Shown here: positions 33,662 to 42,592 of the stretch, one piece after another
How positions within the stretch are numbered: position 1 is the first letter of the stretch
Layout: each line of letters begins with the position of its first letter
From: CAZOVB01 sp964583095
GTDB taxonomy: Bacteria; Planctomycetota; Phycisphaerae; SM23-33
Reading direction: 5' to 3'
Assembly (NCBI GenBank): GCA_964583095.1
Contig: CAZOVB010000015.1
Location: 26,438-90,437, forward strand
Length of the DNA: 64,000 nt
The notes under the pieces: generated by a model
Seen by the model: only the letters and a program-made list of their open reading frames with translations
Told to the model about the DNA's origin: nothing
The model's database searches: none
Translations under genes and position numbers: made by a program

Positions 33662-36600
33662 TCAGGAGCGGCCTGATGCGCCGCAACGGCCCGGGATATG
33701 TCGGAGAATCGTCTCCAGAACGACCTGCCGATTGACGGGCTTTGTCAGGTAGTCGTCGCAGCCGGCCTGGAGGCACTTGTCGCGATCCTCGCGCAGCGCG
33801 TGAGCGGTCAGCGCAATGATCGGCTTTTCATAGCCTCCCCGTCGCAGCTCGCGTGTGGCTTCATAGCCGTCCATCACGGGCATCTGCATGTCCATGAGGA
33901 TCACGTCGAAGTGTTCATGTCGCGCCTGATCGATGGCCTCCTGTCCGTTGGAGGCCAGCCGGATTTCGGCCCCCGCCTTGCTCAGCAGGGCCGAAAAGAG
34001 CTTCTGGTTGACCGGGTTGTCCTCGACGATGAGCACCTTCAGCGAATCGAGGTTTGGCGGGGTGTCGCCCTGGCAGTCGGTAGCGGTGGAGAGGGGGTTG
34101 CTTTCCGGTTCGGGCAGCTCTGGAATCTTGGGGGCCTTGGCCTTGGCTGCCGGCAGGATCACCGTGAAGGTGCTCCCCTCGCCCAGGGAGCTTTCGATCT
34201 GTAGATTCCCGCTTAGCAGGTCGACCAGGCGCGAGGTGATGGCCAGGCCCAGTCCGGTGCCGCCGAATTTGCGTGTCGTGGAGGCGTCTGCCTGGATGAA
34301 GGGTGCGCCGATGCGTCGGATCGCGTCGGGACTCATCCCCACACCGGTATCGATGATCCGAAGCTCCAGGGCCGACGTATCCTCCTGCCGGCGGGGCAGG
34401 AACCTGCTCTCCACCCGGACGCTGCCGTGCTCGGTGAACTTCACCGCGTTGCCCAGCAGGTTGACCAGGATCTGACGCAGGCGGTGTTCGTCGATCAGCA
34501 GGACCTCGGGCAGGTCGGGCTCGAATTGCAGCAGCAGCGCGATCCCCCGCTGCTGGGCGCGGATTCGCATCATCCCCGCCACGTCGGAGACCAGTTCCCG
34601 GATGGTCACGGGGCGGCTTTCGACATCGAACTTCCCTGCCTCGATCTTCGAGAGGTCAAGAATATCATTGATGAGCATCAGCAGGTGCCGGCCGTTGCGG
34701 GAGATCTCCATGACCTGCTCATGCCTCTGGTCCTCCTGGCAGTCCGGATCGCTGAGCAGCTCGGCATAGCCCAGGATGGCGGTCAGGGGAGTGCGGATCT
34801 CGTGGCTCATGTTGGCCAGGAATTCGCTCTTGGTGGTGGCGGCTTCCTCGGCCTTCTGGGCCAGAACATTGGCCTGCTGGATGGCCTGTTCCAGTTGCAG
34901 GTTCATCGCAAGCAGGTCCCGATTGGCGGTTTCAGCCGCCTCCTTGGCCGTGGCGGTTGCGCGTTCCGCCCGCTCGCGCTGACGCAGGGCCAGACGCAGG
35001 CGACGGTTCAGCCGAAATGTCCAGATCCCCCAGGCGCCCAGTCCGACGCAGGCCCCGAAGAGCAGGGCCAGCCACACCGAATGCTGACTGGAAAGCGTGG
35101 GGCTGGTGACCGACGCGTTATCGTAGGGCCAGGCCCGCAGGTCTTCCAGCAGGTCATGGACGCTCTGGTAGTTGGTCGGGACCGTCCAGCCGGCGGTCTG
35201 GCCGGCGCGGGCCCCAGGGGAGTCTGCCGGCATTGCCAGCAGGGCAGATGCGACCTTTTCGGCCAGGCCTTCCTCGGTGTGGGGAAGCTCCGCCAGGGGC
35301 CATTGGGGATACCGCCGAGTCGTCTCGCCGGTCAGAACTTCCGGGTCCACGTCCGAGAAATCCAGCACGCGGAGCTGCTCGCGCTGGATCTTGCCCTCGC
35401 TGCTCATCCAGTCCAGCAACGAGCCGCGGACCACCCCTGCATCGGCCTTTCCGGAAAGAACCTGCAAGACCACTTCGTCCTGGGACTGTGTGAACTGGAG
35501 GTGACCCAAATCGGCTACATCGATCGATCGACGCTTCATCTCCCGAAGGAAGGCCAGCCAACCTCCGAAGGAGGTCTCGGCCACGGCGGCGACCCGCCGG
35601 GAGCGGATGTCTTCGGCAAAGCGAAGGGATTGATTGTCGGCCCGGCAGATCAGCGCCGAGCCGAATTTGCTCGAGGGGCCTCGATGGTCCCGCCCCACCA
35701 GCGTGACGATGCGACTGGCCCCGAACTGCTTTTCCAGGCCCACATACAGGGCGGGGTTGACCAGTGCGAACTCGACGCGACCGGCCTTGATGGCAGGGAT
35801 GACTTCGTCGAAGCCCAGCGGAACGATCTGGAACGAGTAGCCCGGGATCCGATGGGTCAGGTAATCTGCTGTGAGCCCCCAGAGGCGATGCGTGGCCTGT
35901 CGGCCCCGACAGGCGAGGATTCCGATCGGCACAAAACGGCGCGCGGAGGCCTCTTTGGGGGGGCTCTGGGAAGGTTGAAGCCAGCGGGAACGGATCTGGT
36001 CGGCCCGGCCGGATTGCTGGATGATCGAGAGTCCCTCGCTCAAACGCTCCGCCAGTTCCAGGTCTCCTTCGCGAACGGCAAAGCAGGACCGCGATGGCAC
36101 CAGCCCTCCCAGCGACAATTCCACCTTCCCGCTTAAGCCTTCCTCAGCGATCCAGTGGTTGGCGGGCAGGCGGGCGAACAGGCCGCAGTCGCCTTTGCCC
36201 TCGGCGAGCATCCGGAGTCCTTCGGAGATCGTCTTGACCGGCAGCAGCCTTCCGCCCAGGTTCAGACGGACCACCCAGTCATGCATGATGTCATTCTGCA
36301 TGACGATGATCTCCTTCCCCTTCAAATCCTGGGCCGAGTGGATCGGCTCAGCCCCGTGTGGGATGAAGACCCCGTGGTGAACGACCGTAACGGGCAGGGA
36401 GAAATCCACGAGCTTGTCGCGCTCGGGGCTTGCATACATGCCGCAGATCGCGTCGATGTTGCCGGCCTCCAGGGCCAAGCGGATCTGGCTCCAGGGGCGC
36501 AGGCGGATCTCGACGTCCAGGCCGGTGACCTGTGCGACGGCCTGGATGATATCCACGTTGTACCCGATGGGCCGGCCGTCCTCTGAGAGGTAGGAATAGG

Positions 36601-36766
36601 GAGGATAGGCCGCTTCGGTGCCGATGACGATCCGTTTGCGGGCGGGCTGGGGGGAGGCAGTGGATGGCTGGTGGGGCGTCTGGCCCGCGGCCGAGGCGAC
36701 CCACAGGCCGATCAGGCCCGGCAGGAGCCATCTGATGTATCTGCGTTGAGGATGGGTTGGCTTCAT
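33662..36766 (-). CDS. Hybrid sensor histidine kinase with two fused periplasmic binding domains
   Basis: 1034 residues. A signal anchor (YIRWLLPGLIGLWVASAAG) precedes an amino-acid-type binding domain (SBP_3, about residues 45-265; IVIGTEAAYPPYSYLSEDGRP). A second domain resembling phosphonate/PhnD-type binding proteins follows (about 280-520; ALVNPALYVGLEKQFGAS). A membrane helix lies near 565-588, then a coiled coil, then HisKA with His~653 in NMSHEIRTPLTAILGYAEL. The HATPase domain has LVNLLGNAVKFTEHG and GTGLGLAITSRLVDLL. The C-terminal receiver has its Asp~958 in VILMDMQMPVMDGYEATREL. It probably senses two small molecules in the periplasm. Output partner unknown. The ATG has a GAGG ribosome site. 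Confidence 0.9.
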   Translation of the reverse strand: MKPTHPQRRYIRWLLPGLIGLWVASAAGQTPHQPSTASPQPARKRIVIGTEAAYPPYSYLSEDGRPIGYNVDIIQAVAQVTGLDVEIRLRPWSQIRLALEAGNIDAICGMYASPERDKLVDFSLPVTVVHHGVFIPHGAEPIHSAQDLKGKEIIVMQNDIMHDWVVRLNLGGRLLPVKTISEGLRMLAEGKGDCGLFARLPANHWIAEEGLSGKVELSLGGLVPSRSCFAVREGDLELAERLSEGLSIIQQSGRADQIRSRWLQPSQSPPKEASARRFVPIGILACRGRQATHRLWGLTADYLTHRIPGYSFQIVPLGFDEVIPAIKAGRVEFALVNPALYVGLEKQFGASRIVTLVGRDHRGPSSKFGSALICRADNQSLRFAEDIRSRRVAAVAETSFGGWLAFLREMKRRSIDVADLGHLQFTQSQDEVVLQVLSGKADAGVVRGSLLDWMSSEGKIQREQLRVLDFSDVDPEVLTGETTRRYPQWPLAELPHTEEGLAEKVASALLAMPADSPGARAGQTAGWTVPTNYQSVHDLLEDLRAWPYDNASVTSPTLSSQHSVWLALLFGACVGLGAWGIWTFRLNRRLRLALRQRERAERATATAKEAAETANRDLLAMNLQLEQAIQQANVLAQKAEEAATTKSEFLANMSHEIRTPLTAILGYAELLSDPDCQEDQRHEQVMEISRNGRHLLMLINDILDLSKIEAGKFDVESRPVTIRELVSDVAGMMRIRAQQRGIALLLQFEPDLPEVLLIDEHRLRQILVNLLGNAVKFTEHGSVRVESRFLPRRQEDTSALELRIIDTGVGMSPDAIRRIGAPFIQADASTTRKFGGTGLGLAITSRLVDLLSGNLQIESSLGEGSTFTVILPAAKAKAPKIPELPEPESNPLSTATDCQGDTPPNLDSLKVLIVEDNPVNQKLFSALLSKAGAEIRLASNGQEAIDQARHEHFDVILMDMQMPVMDGYEATRELRRGGYEKPIIALTAHALREDRDKCLQAGCDDYLTKPVNRQVVLETILRHIPGRCGASGRS

Positions 36767-37077
36767 GCACCCCTCGGGAGGGTCTTTCCCGGCTGCTTTG
36801 GAGGAGAGACTCCGTATGTCCTTCTTTCACAAGTTGTTCGAGTCCTTGGGCAGGCAGATTCCCGCCGGAGGACTTCCATACAGCCTGTGCCCTACCGGCT
36901 GCATCGGTTAATTTACCGGCCCAGTTGAGATAACCCACCGCCGGAACAAGGAAAACATCTTCTGGGAGAACTCCGCCACCATCGCAGGCAGCCCATGGAT
37001 GCATCACCAGATCGCGCATACGGCGCGAAGCTCCGCGCCGTCACAACTGCGCCGCGGGGCGATGACCGGCGCATAAG
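36767..37077. other. Intergenic region upstream of the hybrid kinase, no gene found
   Basis: No convincing coding frame or known RNA was seen. A 7-base stem (cggcgcg / cgcgccg) lies at 37021-37040. One out-of-frame run reads through the stretch, but it has no family match and continues in the wrong frame of the kinase gene. Confidence 0.5.
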
Positions 37078-37121
37078 AACGCCCGGGATCCGATGGACGC
37101 GCCATCGAATCCGCGGGCGTT
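37078..37121 (-). terminator. Hairpin after the 212-residue PEP-CTERM gene
   Basis: An 8-base outer stem (aacgcccg / cgggcgtt) encloses a smaller inner one (gatgg / ccatc). It lies about 27 bases past the stop at 37148. No U-tract is obvious, so it may act as a stabiliser rather than a full terminator. The two other PEP-CTERM genes have comparable hairpins. Confidence 0.45.
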
Positions 37122-37147
37122 TGAGGAGGTCAGGTTGTCGCGGGGGG

Positions 37148-37786
37148 CTATGCGCGGCGGCGCCGGCGAAGGGCGACCAGGCCGCCCAGGCCAAGAAGGC
37201 TCATCGTGGCCGGCTCGGGAACGATCTGGGCGATATCCAGCGACTCCAGGCCGATAGCCGTATTGCCGATGTCTTCCTGATTTTCGGTGTAGAGTTCGTC
37301 GGGTACCTTGACCAGTTCGATCTGGCTTAGATTGGCAGCAGAGTTCAGGACGGTGAAGCTTTCATTGTTGCCCGCCGCATTCATCAGTGTTCCTTTGACG
37401 GTGAAGAAGCTCCCGCCAATATTCGCAAGGAGCCTCAGTCCGTCGCTGCCGAGGTCCACGGGCTTGGAAAACTGGATCAGGACCGACTCGCTGGATCCGT
37501 CGGGGGATTCATCATCCAGCCACTTGGTCCAGCCGCCATCACCGGACTCGAAGCCCAGGATCGGGACATCCCCCTGCATGGCGGAATCCCACTTTGTGAA
37601 TCCCCCGGAGTCGCTCGTCGAAGCGGTCAGGGTCACATCCAGGCTCTCGCCGGCGATGTCGACGGTAAAGGTCACGGGATTCGGGCTATCGTCAGCGACA
37701 TTGGCCGGAAAACTGACGATCTCCGCCTGGGCGGTGCCCACCAGGGCCAGCAGAACAGCGGTTGACAGTGCGATTGCGTTTCTCAT
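37148..37786 (-). CDS. PEP-CTERM surface protein
   Basis: 212 residues. Signal peptide MRNAIALSTAVLLALVGTAQA with a likely cleavage after AQA; acidic, Ser/Thr/Gly-rich secreted body; and a complete C-terminal PEP-CTERM signal (VPEPATMSLLGLG, then an Arg-rich tail at the end). Family knowledge: the tag directs export and processing by an exosortase, placing the protein on the cell surface or in the envelope. No exosortase is in the window. Its start codon abuts a regulator fragment on the opposite strand and there is no ribosome site, so promoter and leader appear to be missing. It may be poorly expressed or the assembly may be faulty here. Confidence 0.78.
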   Translation of the reverse strand: MRNAIALSTAVLLALVGTAQAEIVSFPANVADDSPNPVTFTVDIAGESLDVTLTASTSDSGGFTKWDSAMQGDVPILGFESGDGGWTKWLDDESPDGSSESVLIQFSKPVDLGSDGLRLLANIGGSFFTVKGTLMNAAGNNESFTVLNSAANLSQIELVKVPDELYTENQEDIGNTAIGLESLDIAQIVPEPATMSLLGLGGLVALRRRRRA

Positions 37787-38096
37787 CCGCGATCACGCCT
37801 GCGAGGGGATCAAGGTCGAGGACGTGATGGACCGGTTGACCGTGTCCCGCCGCACGCTGGAGATGCGCTTCCGCAGGCACCTGGGCAGGACCGTCCACGA
37901 AGAAATCCTCCGCGTCAAACTCGGGCGCGTTGTCGAGCTGTTGACTGAGACGATGACCCCCCTGGCCGACATCGCAGCCGCGACGGGCTTCCAGTCGGCC
38001 AGCGACCTGGGAAAGACCTTCAAACGCTGCAAGGACATGGCCCCGGGAGCCTACCGCAGGAAGCACGGCCCCGGCGCAGCGCCGCCGAGACGATGA
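37787..38096 (+). pseudogene. Remnant of a XylR-type regulator (C-terminal AraC domain only)
   Basis: Beginning next to the PEP-CTERM start codon, the plus strand encodes a DNA-binding AraC-type domain: IRDHACEGIKVEDVMDRLTVSRR, then LADIAAATGFQSASDLGKTFKR. It aligns with the end of the full regulators at 43497-44645 and 48383-49603 (compare FIRDRACEGIRVKDVMAEI). About 280 residues of ligand-binding domain that should precede it are absent, and the frame upstream belongs to the opposite-strand gene. The retained HTH region has no obvious lesion. It is followed at 38093 by overlapping start codons before the GH43-like gene. Confidence 0.7.
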
Positions 38097-38143
38097 TGGC
38101 CGGGACCGGGCGAAACCGCTATGCTTTCGGGCGAGGAGTTGAC

Positions 38144-39193
38144 ATGGACGATCGATCATCTATAAAGCCTTTCCGGCAGCGGATGGGCGATGCCCGGGCC
38201 CAGCCGGCCTTTATCCGCGATGACCACTGGGTCTGGTGTCCATCCGTGGTAAGGGGCCCCGGCAGCAAGTGGAGCCTGTTTGCTTCCAGTTGGCCCAAGT
38301 CGCTTGGGTTCATGAGCAGCTATCCTCTCTGCTCGCAGGTGATCCGTGCCGAGGCCGACAGACCCGAGGGGCCTTTCACCTTCCGCCAGGTGGTCCTGCC
38401 CGACAGGGGTGAGGGCTTCTGGGATGGCCGCGCCACGCACAATCCGCAGGTGCACCGCATCGGAGACCGCTACGGGCTCTTCTACATCGGCACGACGTTC
38501 GAGGGGGATCGCCCCGCAAGCCGCGAGGCATTGCCGGCCGGCGGGGACCTTATCGCCCGGGCGTACGGGGGCTTTCGGATCGGCTGCGCGACGGCGGACT
38601 CTCCAGAAGGTCCCTGGCAGAGGCAGGACAGCCCGGTGCTGGATGTTCGGCCTGGGATGTGGGACGCGAGCATCACGACCAACCCGGCCGTCTGCGCCTG
38701 CCGCGACGGGTCCCTCCTGATGCTCTACCGGTCCAATACGCCCGATGGTTGCAGGCTGGGGGTGGCCCGGGCGGCCGACCTGGGCGAGCCGTTCGAACGG
38801 GTCGGCGATGGCCCGATCCTGGCCGATCTGCACATCGAGGATCCGTTCGTCTGGCAGGATCCGGTCACGGGTCGATTCGAGATGATCGCCAAGGATCTTT
38901 CCGGCCGCAGCACGGGGGAATTTCATGCCGGCGTGCATGCGGTATCCCCAGACGGTATAGACTGGCGCCTGGCCCCGGAGCCCAAAGCCTACTCCCGGAG
39001 GCTGAAGATGTCCGACGGGACAAGCCGGACCTTCGGGCACCTGGAAAGGCCCTATATTCTCTTTTGCGACGGGAAGATGCACACGCTCTATCTGGCCACC
39101 GCCAGGCCGGAAGGGCCCTTCAAGCAGATCGAGGACCGGATGCACGAGACCTGGATCACGGCGGTCGGGCTGGACAGATCAGCGATAAAATGA
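38144..39193 (+). CDS. GH43-like five-bladed propeller glycoside hydrolase
   Basis: 349 residues from ATG 38144, which has GAGGAG five bases upstream; the frame is open to 38093. The sequence shows repeated beta-propeller strands (WCPSVVRGPGSKWSLFASS, GFRIGCATADSPEGPW, GSLLMLYRSNTP, DPFVWQDPVTGRFEMIAKD) in the manner of the GH43/GH117 type. Exact catalytic acids were not assigned with confidence. Such enzymes release arabinose, xylose or anhydro-galactose residues, or may bind sugar only. No signal peptide. It lies just downstream of the regulator remnant and is convergent with the fucosidase gene. Confidence 0.75.
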   Translation: MDDRSSIKPFRQRMGDARAQPAFIRDDHWVWCPSVVRGPGSKWSLFASSWPKSLGFMSSYPLCSQVIRAEADRPEGPFTFRQVVLPDRGEGFWDGRATHNPQVHRIGDRYGLFYIGTTFEGDRPASREALPAGGDLIARAYGGFRIGCATADSPEGPWQRQDSPVLDVRPGMWDASITTNPAVCACRDGSLLMLYRSNTPDGCRLGVARAADLGEPFERVGDGPILADLHIEDPFVWQDPVTGRFEMIAKDLSGRSTGEFHAGVHAVSPDGIDWRLAPEPKAYSRRLKMSDGTSRTFGHLERPYILFCDGKMHTLYLATARPEGPFKQIEDRMHETWITAVGLDRSAIK

Positions 39194-39261
39194 CCCTGAA
39201 GGAATTCATGCTGTTTCGTTGATATCCACCAAGAAGCGGGACATGACTCAGATGCCGCGGC

Positions 39262-40989
39262 TCACATCGGCAGCAGGCGGATCTCGGAGATGGCCAGACC
39301 GTAGTCGCGCTCGGCTGGATGATGTATGGGGATGTGCATCGCTTCCAGGTTCAGCTCGGTCGGTCCGGCCTGGGGGATCTCCAACTGCCCAAGCTCGATG
39401 ATATGCTCATCGTAGTAGAGCCAGCGGGGGGTGGCGCCCTTTTGGCCTCCTTCGAGCACGCCGGTGCAGGAGGATTCCCCGCAGGTCAGCCGCATCTTCG
39501 CTCCGCCCATCCAGTCGACATAGAACTCCGTGTGCCAGAAGTTCGGGCTGTGCACGACGACGCGGAAGGTCCCGGGTTTGTGCACGTCCACCTGCCACCG
39601 GGCTGAGTAGGCCTGGTTCTTCCACCACGCGAGCATGCCGCCGGCCGTGAGTCCGGGGCCGTTACCTTCTTCTGCCATCACCGGCCGGGCGGCGATCGCG
39701 CGGTGGGCGGGCAGGTAGATATCTCCGTCGGCGTACTGGAGCAACCGATCGGTCGCGCGGGGCTCTTCGGCCAGCTCCAGCTTGATCACCGGGATCTCGC
39801 AGGCCGGGGCGCTGTCCCACTGGAGCTTGAGCAGGGGGATGCCGGAATCGAGTGCAGAGGGTGTCGGTCGGATTTCACTGCCGTCGGCCAGCCAGGTCGC
39901 CTTGGCGGCCCGACTCTCCAGGCCCTCCAGACAGAGCGTGTTGGCTTTGGGCATCTTGAGCAGGTGAAGGTAGAGCGTGTTGTCCCGGGCGGTAACCAGG
40001 CCCCAGGGGAAATCCTGCTTCCAAGGCCCCGGGCCGCAACCATGGATGGACTCGCTGTGCAGATCCATCCATTGGCCGATGGCTTCGAGCCTCTCTATCG
40101 ATTCTTCGGGGAAGGCTCCATCGCCTCGCGGGCCGACATTGAGCAGATAGTTGCCTCCCTTGGATACGCAATCGATCAACAGGGTGATCATCTGCCCGGG
40201 AGACTTCCACTCGTGGTCGTCGTACTTGAAACCCCAGGTGTGGTTCATGGTGCCGGGGGCTTCCCAGACGCCCTCTACCGCCATGGCGGGGGCCTGGTTG
40301 TCCAGCATGCTCTTGACGTCGAACCAGATGTCGCTGAGCCGGTTGGTGGTCAGGCATCCTTTCTGGTGGGCCTTGACGTGCCGGTAGACGCGCTCCTGCT
40401 GGTCGCGGGAGAGCTTCTTGGGCGAGCCGTCGAACCAGAGCTCACAGATTTCGCCGTAGTTGCTCAGCAGTTCAGCCAGTTGGGGCAGGTTCTTGCGGAG
40501 CAGATGCGCTTCGCTGTCGCCCCGACGCAGATCCTCTGCCCAGTAGTCGCTGACCTGGCTGTAGTAGATTCCCAGCTTGAGCCCGTGCTTTTTGCAGGCC
40601 TCGGCCAACTCGGCCACCGGGTCGCGTCCAAAGGGCGTGTCGTCCACCACGTTCTGATCGACGCGGCTGTGGAACATCGCAAAGCCGTCCAGGTGTTTGG
40701 CCGTGAAGGTCAGGTAGCGCATTCCCGCTCGCTTGGCCAGGCGGACCCACTGGTCGGCGTCGAACTTTTCGGCCCGGAACTGCTTGGCCGCGGCGGAGAA
40801 GTATTCCTCTTCGGTAAGGTTTGCGCGGCTGGGCATGTAGATGCCTTCGCCGGTGCGGGGAGCGGCTTTGCCTTTCCATCGCCCTCCCAGTTGGGCGTAG
40901 ATGCCCCAGTGGATGAACATGCCAAAGCGGGCCTGGGCAAACCATTGTTTGGAGGCATCGAGATCCTGATTGACGGTGGGACTGCTCAC
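39262..40989 (-). CDS. GH29 alpha-L-fucosidase
   Basis: 575 residues. Family GH29 hallmarks are FGMFIHWGIYAQLGG, MRYLTFTAKHLDGFAMFHS, and the nucleophile motif ICELWFDGSPKK, in which Asp187 is the expected nucleophile. The catalytic barrel runs to about residue 345 (GGNYLLNVGPRGDGAFPE is highly typical). A C-terminal beta-sandwich and a carbohydrate-binding-like domain (WRVDVHKPGTFRV-type region) follow. It releases alpha-linked fucose, as in fucoidan or mucin glycans. There is no signal peptide. Its ATG overlaps the sulfatase stop by four bases (ATGA), so the two are coupled; they may act on sulfated fucose-containing glycans (inference). Confidence 0.9.
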   Translation of the reverse strand: MSSPTVNQDLDASKQWFAQARFGMFIHWGIYAQLGGRWKGKAAPRTGEGIYMPSRANLTEEEYFSAAAKQFRAEKFDADQWVRLAKRAGMRYLTFTAKHLDGFAMFHSRVDQNVVDDTPFGRDPVAELAEACKKHGLKLGIYYSQVSDYWAEDLRRGDSEAHLLRKNLPQLAELLSNYGEICELWFDGSPKKLSRDQQERVYRHVKAHQKGCLTTNRLSDIWFDVKSMLDNQAPAMAVEGVWEAPGTMNHTWGFKYDDHEWKSPGQMITLLIDCVSKGGNYLLNVGPRGDGAFPEESIERLEAIGQWMDLHSESIHGCGPGPWKQDFPWGLVTARDNTLYLHLLKMPKANTLCLEGLESRAAKATWLADGSEIRPTPSALDSGIPLLKLQWDSAPACEIPVIKLELAEEPRATDRLLQYADGDIYLPAHRAIAARPVMAEEGNGPGLTAGGMLAWWKNQAYSARWQVDVHKPGTFRVVVHSPNFWHTEFYVDWMGGAKMRLTCGESSCTGVLEGGQKGATPRWLYYDEHIIELGQLEIPQAGPTELNLEAMHIPIHHPAERDYGLAISEIRLLPM

Positions 40990-42458
40990 GGGGTCTCCTG
41001 TGGAATCGGCTGGTCGCGAAGCGTTGCGACGCAGGGGTCCTGCTGGTTTTCGAGGAAGCGGATCAGTCGGCTGCGAAGCGCCTCAGCCGTCTCCAGAACG
41101 CCCTGGGTTTCGGGCAGGTTCATCTTCTTTCGCACCCAGGGGGTGGGATTGAGCCAGGGCGTTCGGAGCATGTCGTGTTTTTCGTGCGGATCGTTGCAGA
41201 GGTCGAAGAGCTGGAAGCGTCCGATCAGCGGATACCAATGCAGCTTGTGGGTATCGGTGCGAATGCACCGCTGGGTGTCCCAGAGGATGTCCCAGCCGAA
41301 GCGGTTGTCGCCGCCGGCGGGGAAGGGCGTGCATCGCGGATCGTCGTCGGCGATGCCCAGGCGCTGCCTTCTCCCCCCGTCGGAGGGGGTATGCATCTGG
41401 CAGACGACTTCCTCGCGCAGGTTCTCGGGCCCGTCGCTGCCCAGCAGGGCCCTGCCGTCCAGGCCGTCGGGGATGGGCACGTCGACCAGTCTGCACAGCG
41501 TGGGCATCAGGTCGGCGCTGGAACTGAGGCCAAGAGTTTCGCCTCCCTTGGGGATGCCGGGTCCGACAAAGGTGGCCGGGACGCGACAACTATGGTCGTA
41601 CATGTTACTTTTGCCCAGCAGGCCGTGGTCGCCGACCGAGAGCCCGTGGTCGCCGGAGATGACGATGATGGTATTCTCGGCCTGGCCCGTGGCTTCGAGC
41701 CGGTCGAAGAGCCTTCCCAGATGGTAGTCCAGGTGGGTGATGATGGCCCAGTAGCGGGCGCGGTATTGGCGAACGGCCTGAGGTTCGCGCGGCCAGGGCA
41801 GGAGGGTCTCGTCGCGGATGGTCAGGTCGCCGGTCTCGAATGGATGCGAGGGCATGAAGGCATCGGGCAGGGGGGGCATGCGCCCCGGGGCGTCGTACAT
41901 GCTCTGGAAGGGCTCTGGGCAGAGGAACGGATCGTGCGGGGCCGTCGGCGCAAGCCAGGTGAACCACGGTGCGTTTTCGGGAGCGGCCTCGATTTCCTCC
42001 AGGGCGGCGTCGACGTACAGCTCGGTGGTGTGACCCGAGACGATGCGCCCGTTTTCCTTCCAGGAGGCGTAATGGTTGTCGCGTCGCCAGAGGCAGTCGT
42101 TGGTAAAGACGCGGCGCGTCCGGGCGTAGCCGCGATCTTTGGGATGGCCATCGTTGTGCCATTTGCCCACGTGGACGGTGTGGTAGCCGGATCGGGCCAG
42201 GACGCGGGGCAGCAGGTCGCAGTCTTGGTCGATGGGGATCTGGAACCAGGGCACGCCGTTGGCCCAGGAATGTCGGCCGGTGAGCAGTTCAGCCCTTCCC
42301 GGCGTGCAGATGGGCGTGGTGACATGGCAGTTTCGGAAGGTGAATCCCTTCTCGACCATGCGGTCCATGTTGGGCGTCTGGGGTGCGGGGCCTCCAAAAG
42401 CCGAGAGGAAGTCAGCCCGAAGATCGTCCATTATGATGCAAAGGATGTTGGGTTTCAT
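40986..42458 (-). CDS. Sulfatase (Cys-type)
   Basis: 490 residues. N-terminal metal motif MKPNILCIIMDDLRADF, formylglycine motif CTPGRAELLTG (Cys51), second metal site TIIVISGDHGLSVGDHGLLGKSNMYDH. The Asp-Asp pair and the Lys/His after the GDHG element are intact, so it should be active once matured. No signal peptide is visible, though N-terminal processing could hide one. Good match to the iduronate/choline-type sulfatase group. It precedes the fucosidase gene in a coupled pair and follows the PEP-CTERM gene's hairpin at 42517-42554. Confidence 0.91.
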   Translation of the reverse strand: MKPNILCIIMDDLRADFLSAFGGPAPQTPNMDRMVEKGFTFRNCHVTTPICTPGRAELLTGRHSWANGVPWFQIPIDQDCDLLPRVLARSGYHTVHVGKWHNDGHPKDRGYARTRRVFTNDCLWRRDNHYASWKENGRIVSGHTTELYVDAALEEIEAAPENAPWFTWLAPTAPHDPFLCPEPFQSMYDAPGRMPPLPDAFMPSHPFETGDLTIRDETLLPWPREPQAVRQYRARYWAIITHLDYHLGRLFDRLEATGQAENTIIVISGDHGLSVGDHGLLGKSNMYDHSCRVPATFVGPGIPKGGETLGLSSSADLMPTLCRLVDVPIPDGLDGRALLGSDGPENLREEVVCQMHTPSDGGRRQRLGIADDDPRCTPFPAGGDNRFGWDILWDTQRCIRTDTHKLHWYPLIGRFQLFDLCNDPHEKHDMLRTPWLNPTPWVRKKMNLPETQGVLETAEALRSRLIRFLENQQDPCVATLRDQPIPQETP

Positions 42459-42516
42459 GCGGGTCCTTCCCGGCAGGAGGTGGGCGGTTTGCCTCTGCTT
42501 GTATCTCCGAAAAGAC

Positions 42517-42554
42517 CTGTCGCCGCAAGCCTCAAACAGAGCTCGCGGCGACAG
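42517..42554 (-). terminator. Intrinsic terminator or attenuator after the PEP-CTERM gene
   Basis: A perfect 10-base stem (ctgtcgccgc / gcggcgacag) with an 18-base loop, 38 bases past the stop of the PEP-CTERM gene. On the minus strand it is followed by GTCTTTTC, a short U-run. It lies upstream of the sulfatase-fucosidase pair, so it could limit read-through from the strongly expressed surface-protein gene. Confidence 0.6.
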
Positions 42555-42592
42555 CTGGAGGAGGTCCTAAACGTTTACGACATCAGGTCGGC

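Noticed and set aside
36348..37019. Minus-strand frame starting in the intergenic region upstream of the hybrid kinase
   Set aside because: It runs into the kinase gene in the wrong frame and becomes Arg/Pro-rich; no ribosome site or homology pattern.
37308..38096. Long plus-strand frame joining antisense PEP-CTERM sequence to the AraC domain
   Set aside because: Only the part after 37787 resembles a regulator; the first 160 codons are antisense to the PEP-CTERM gene. I annotated the tail as a remnant instead.
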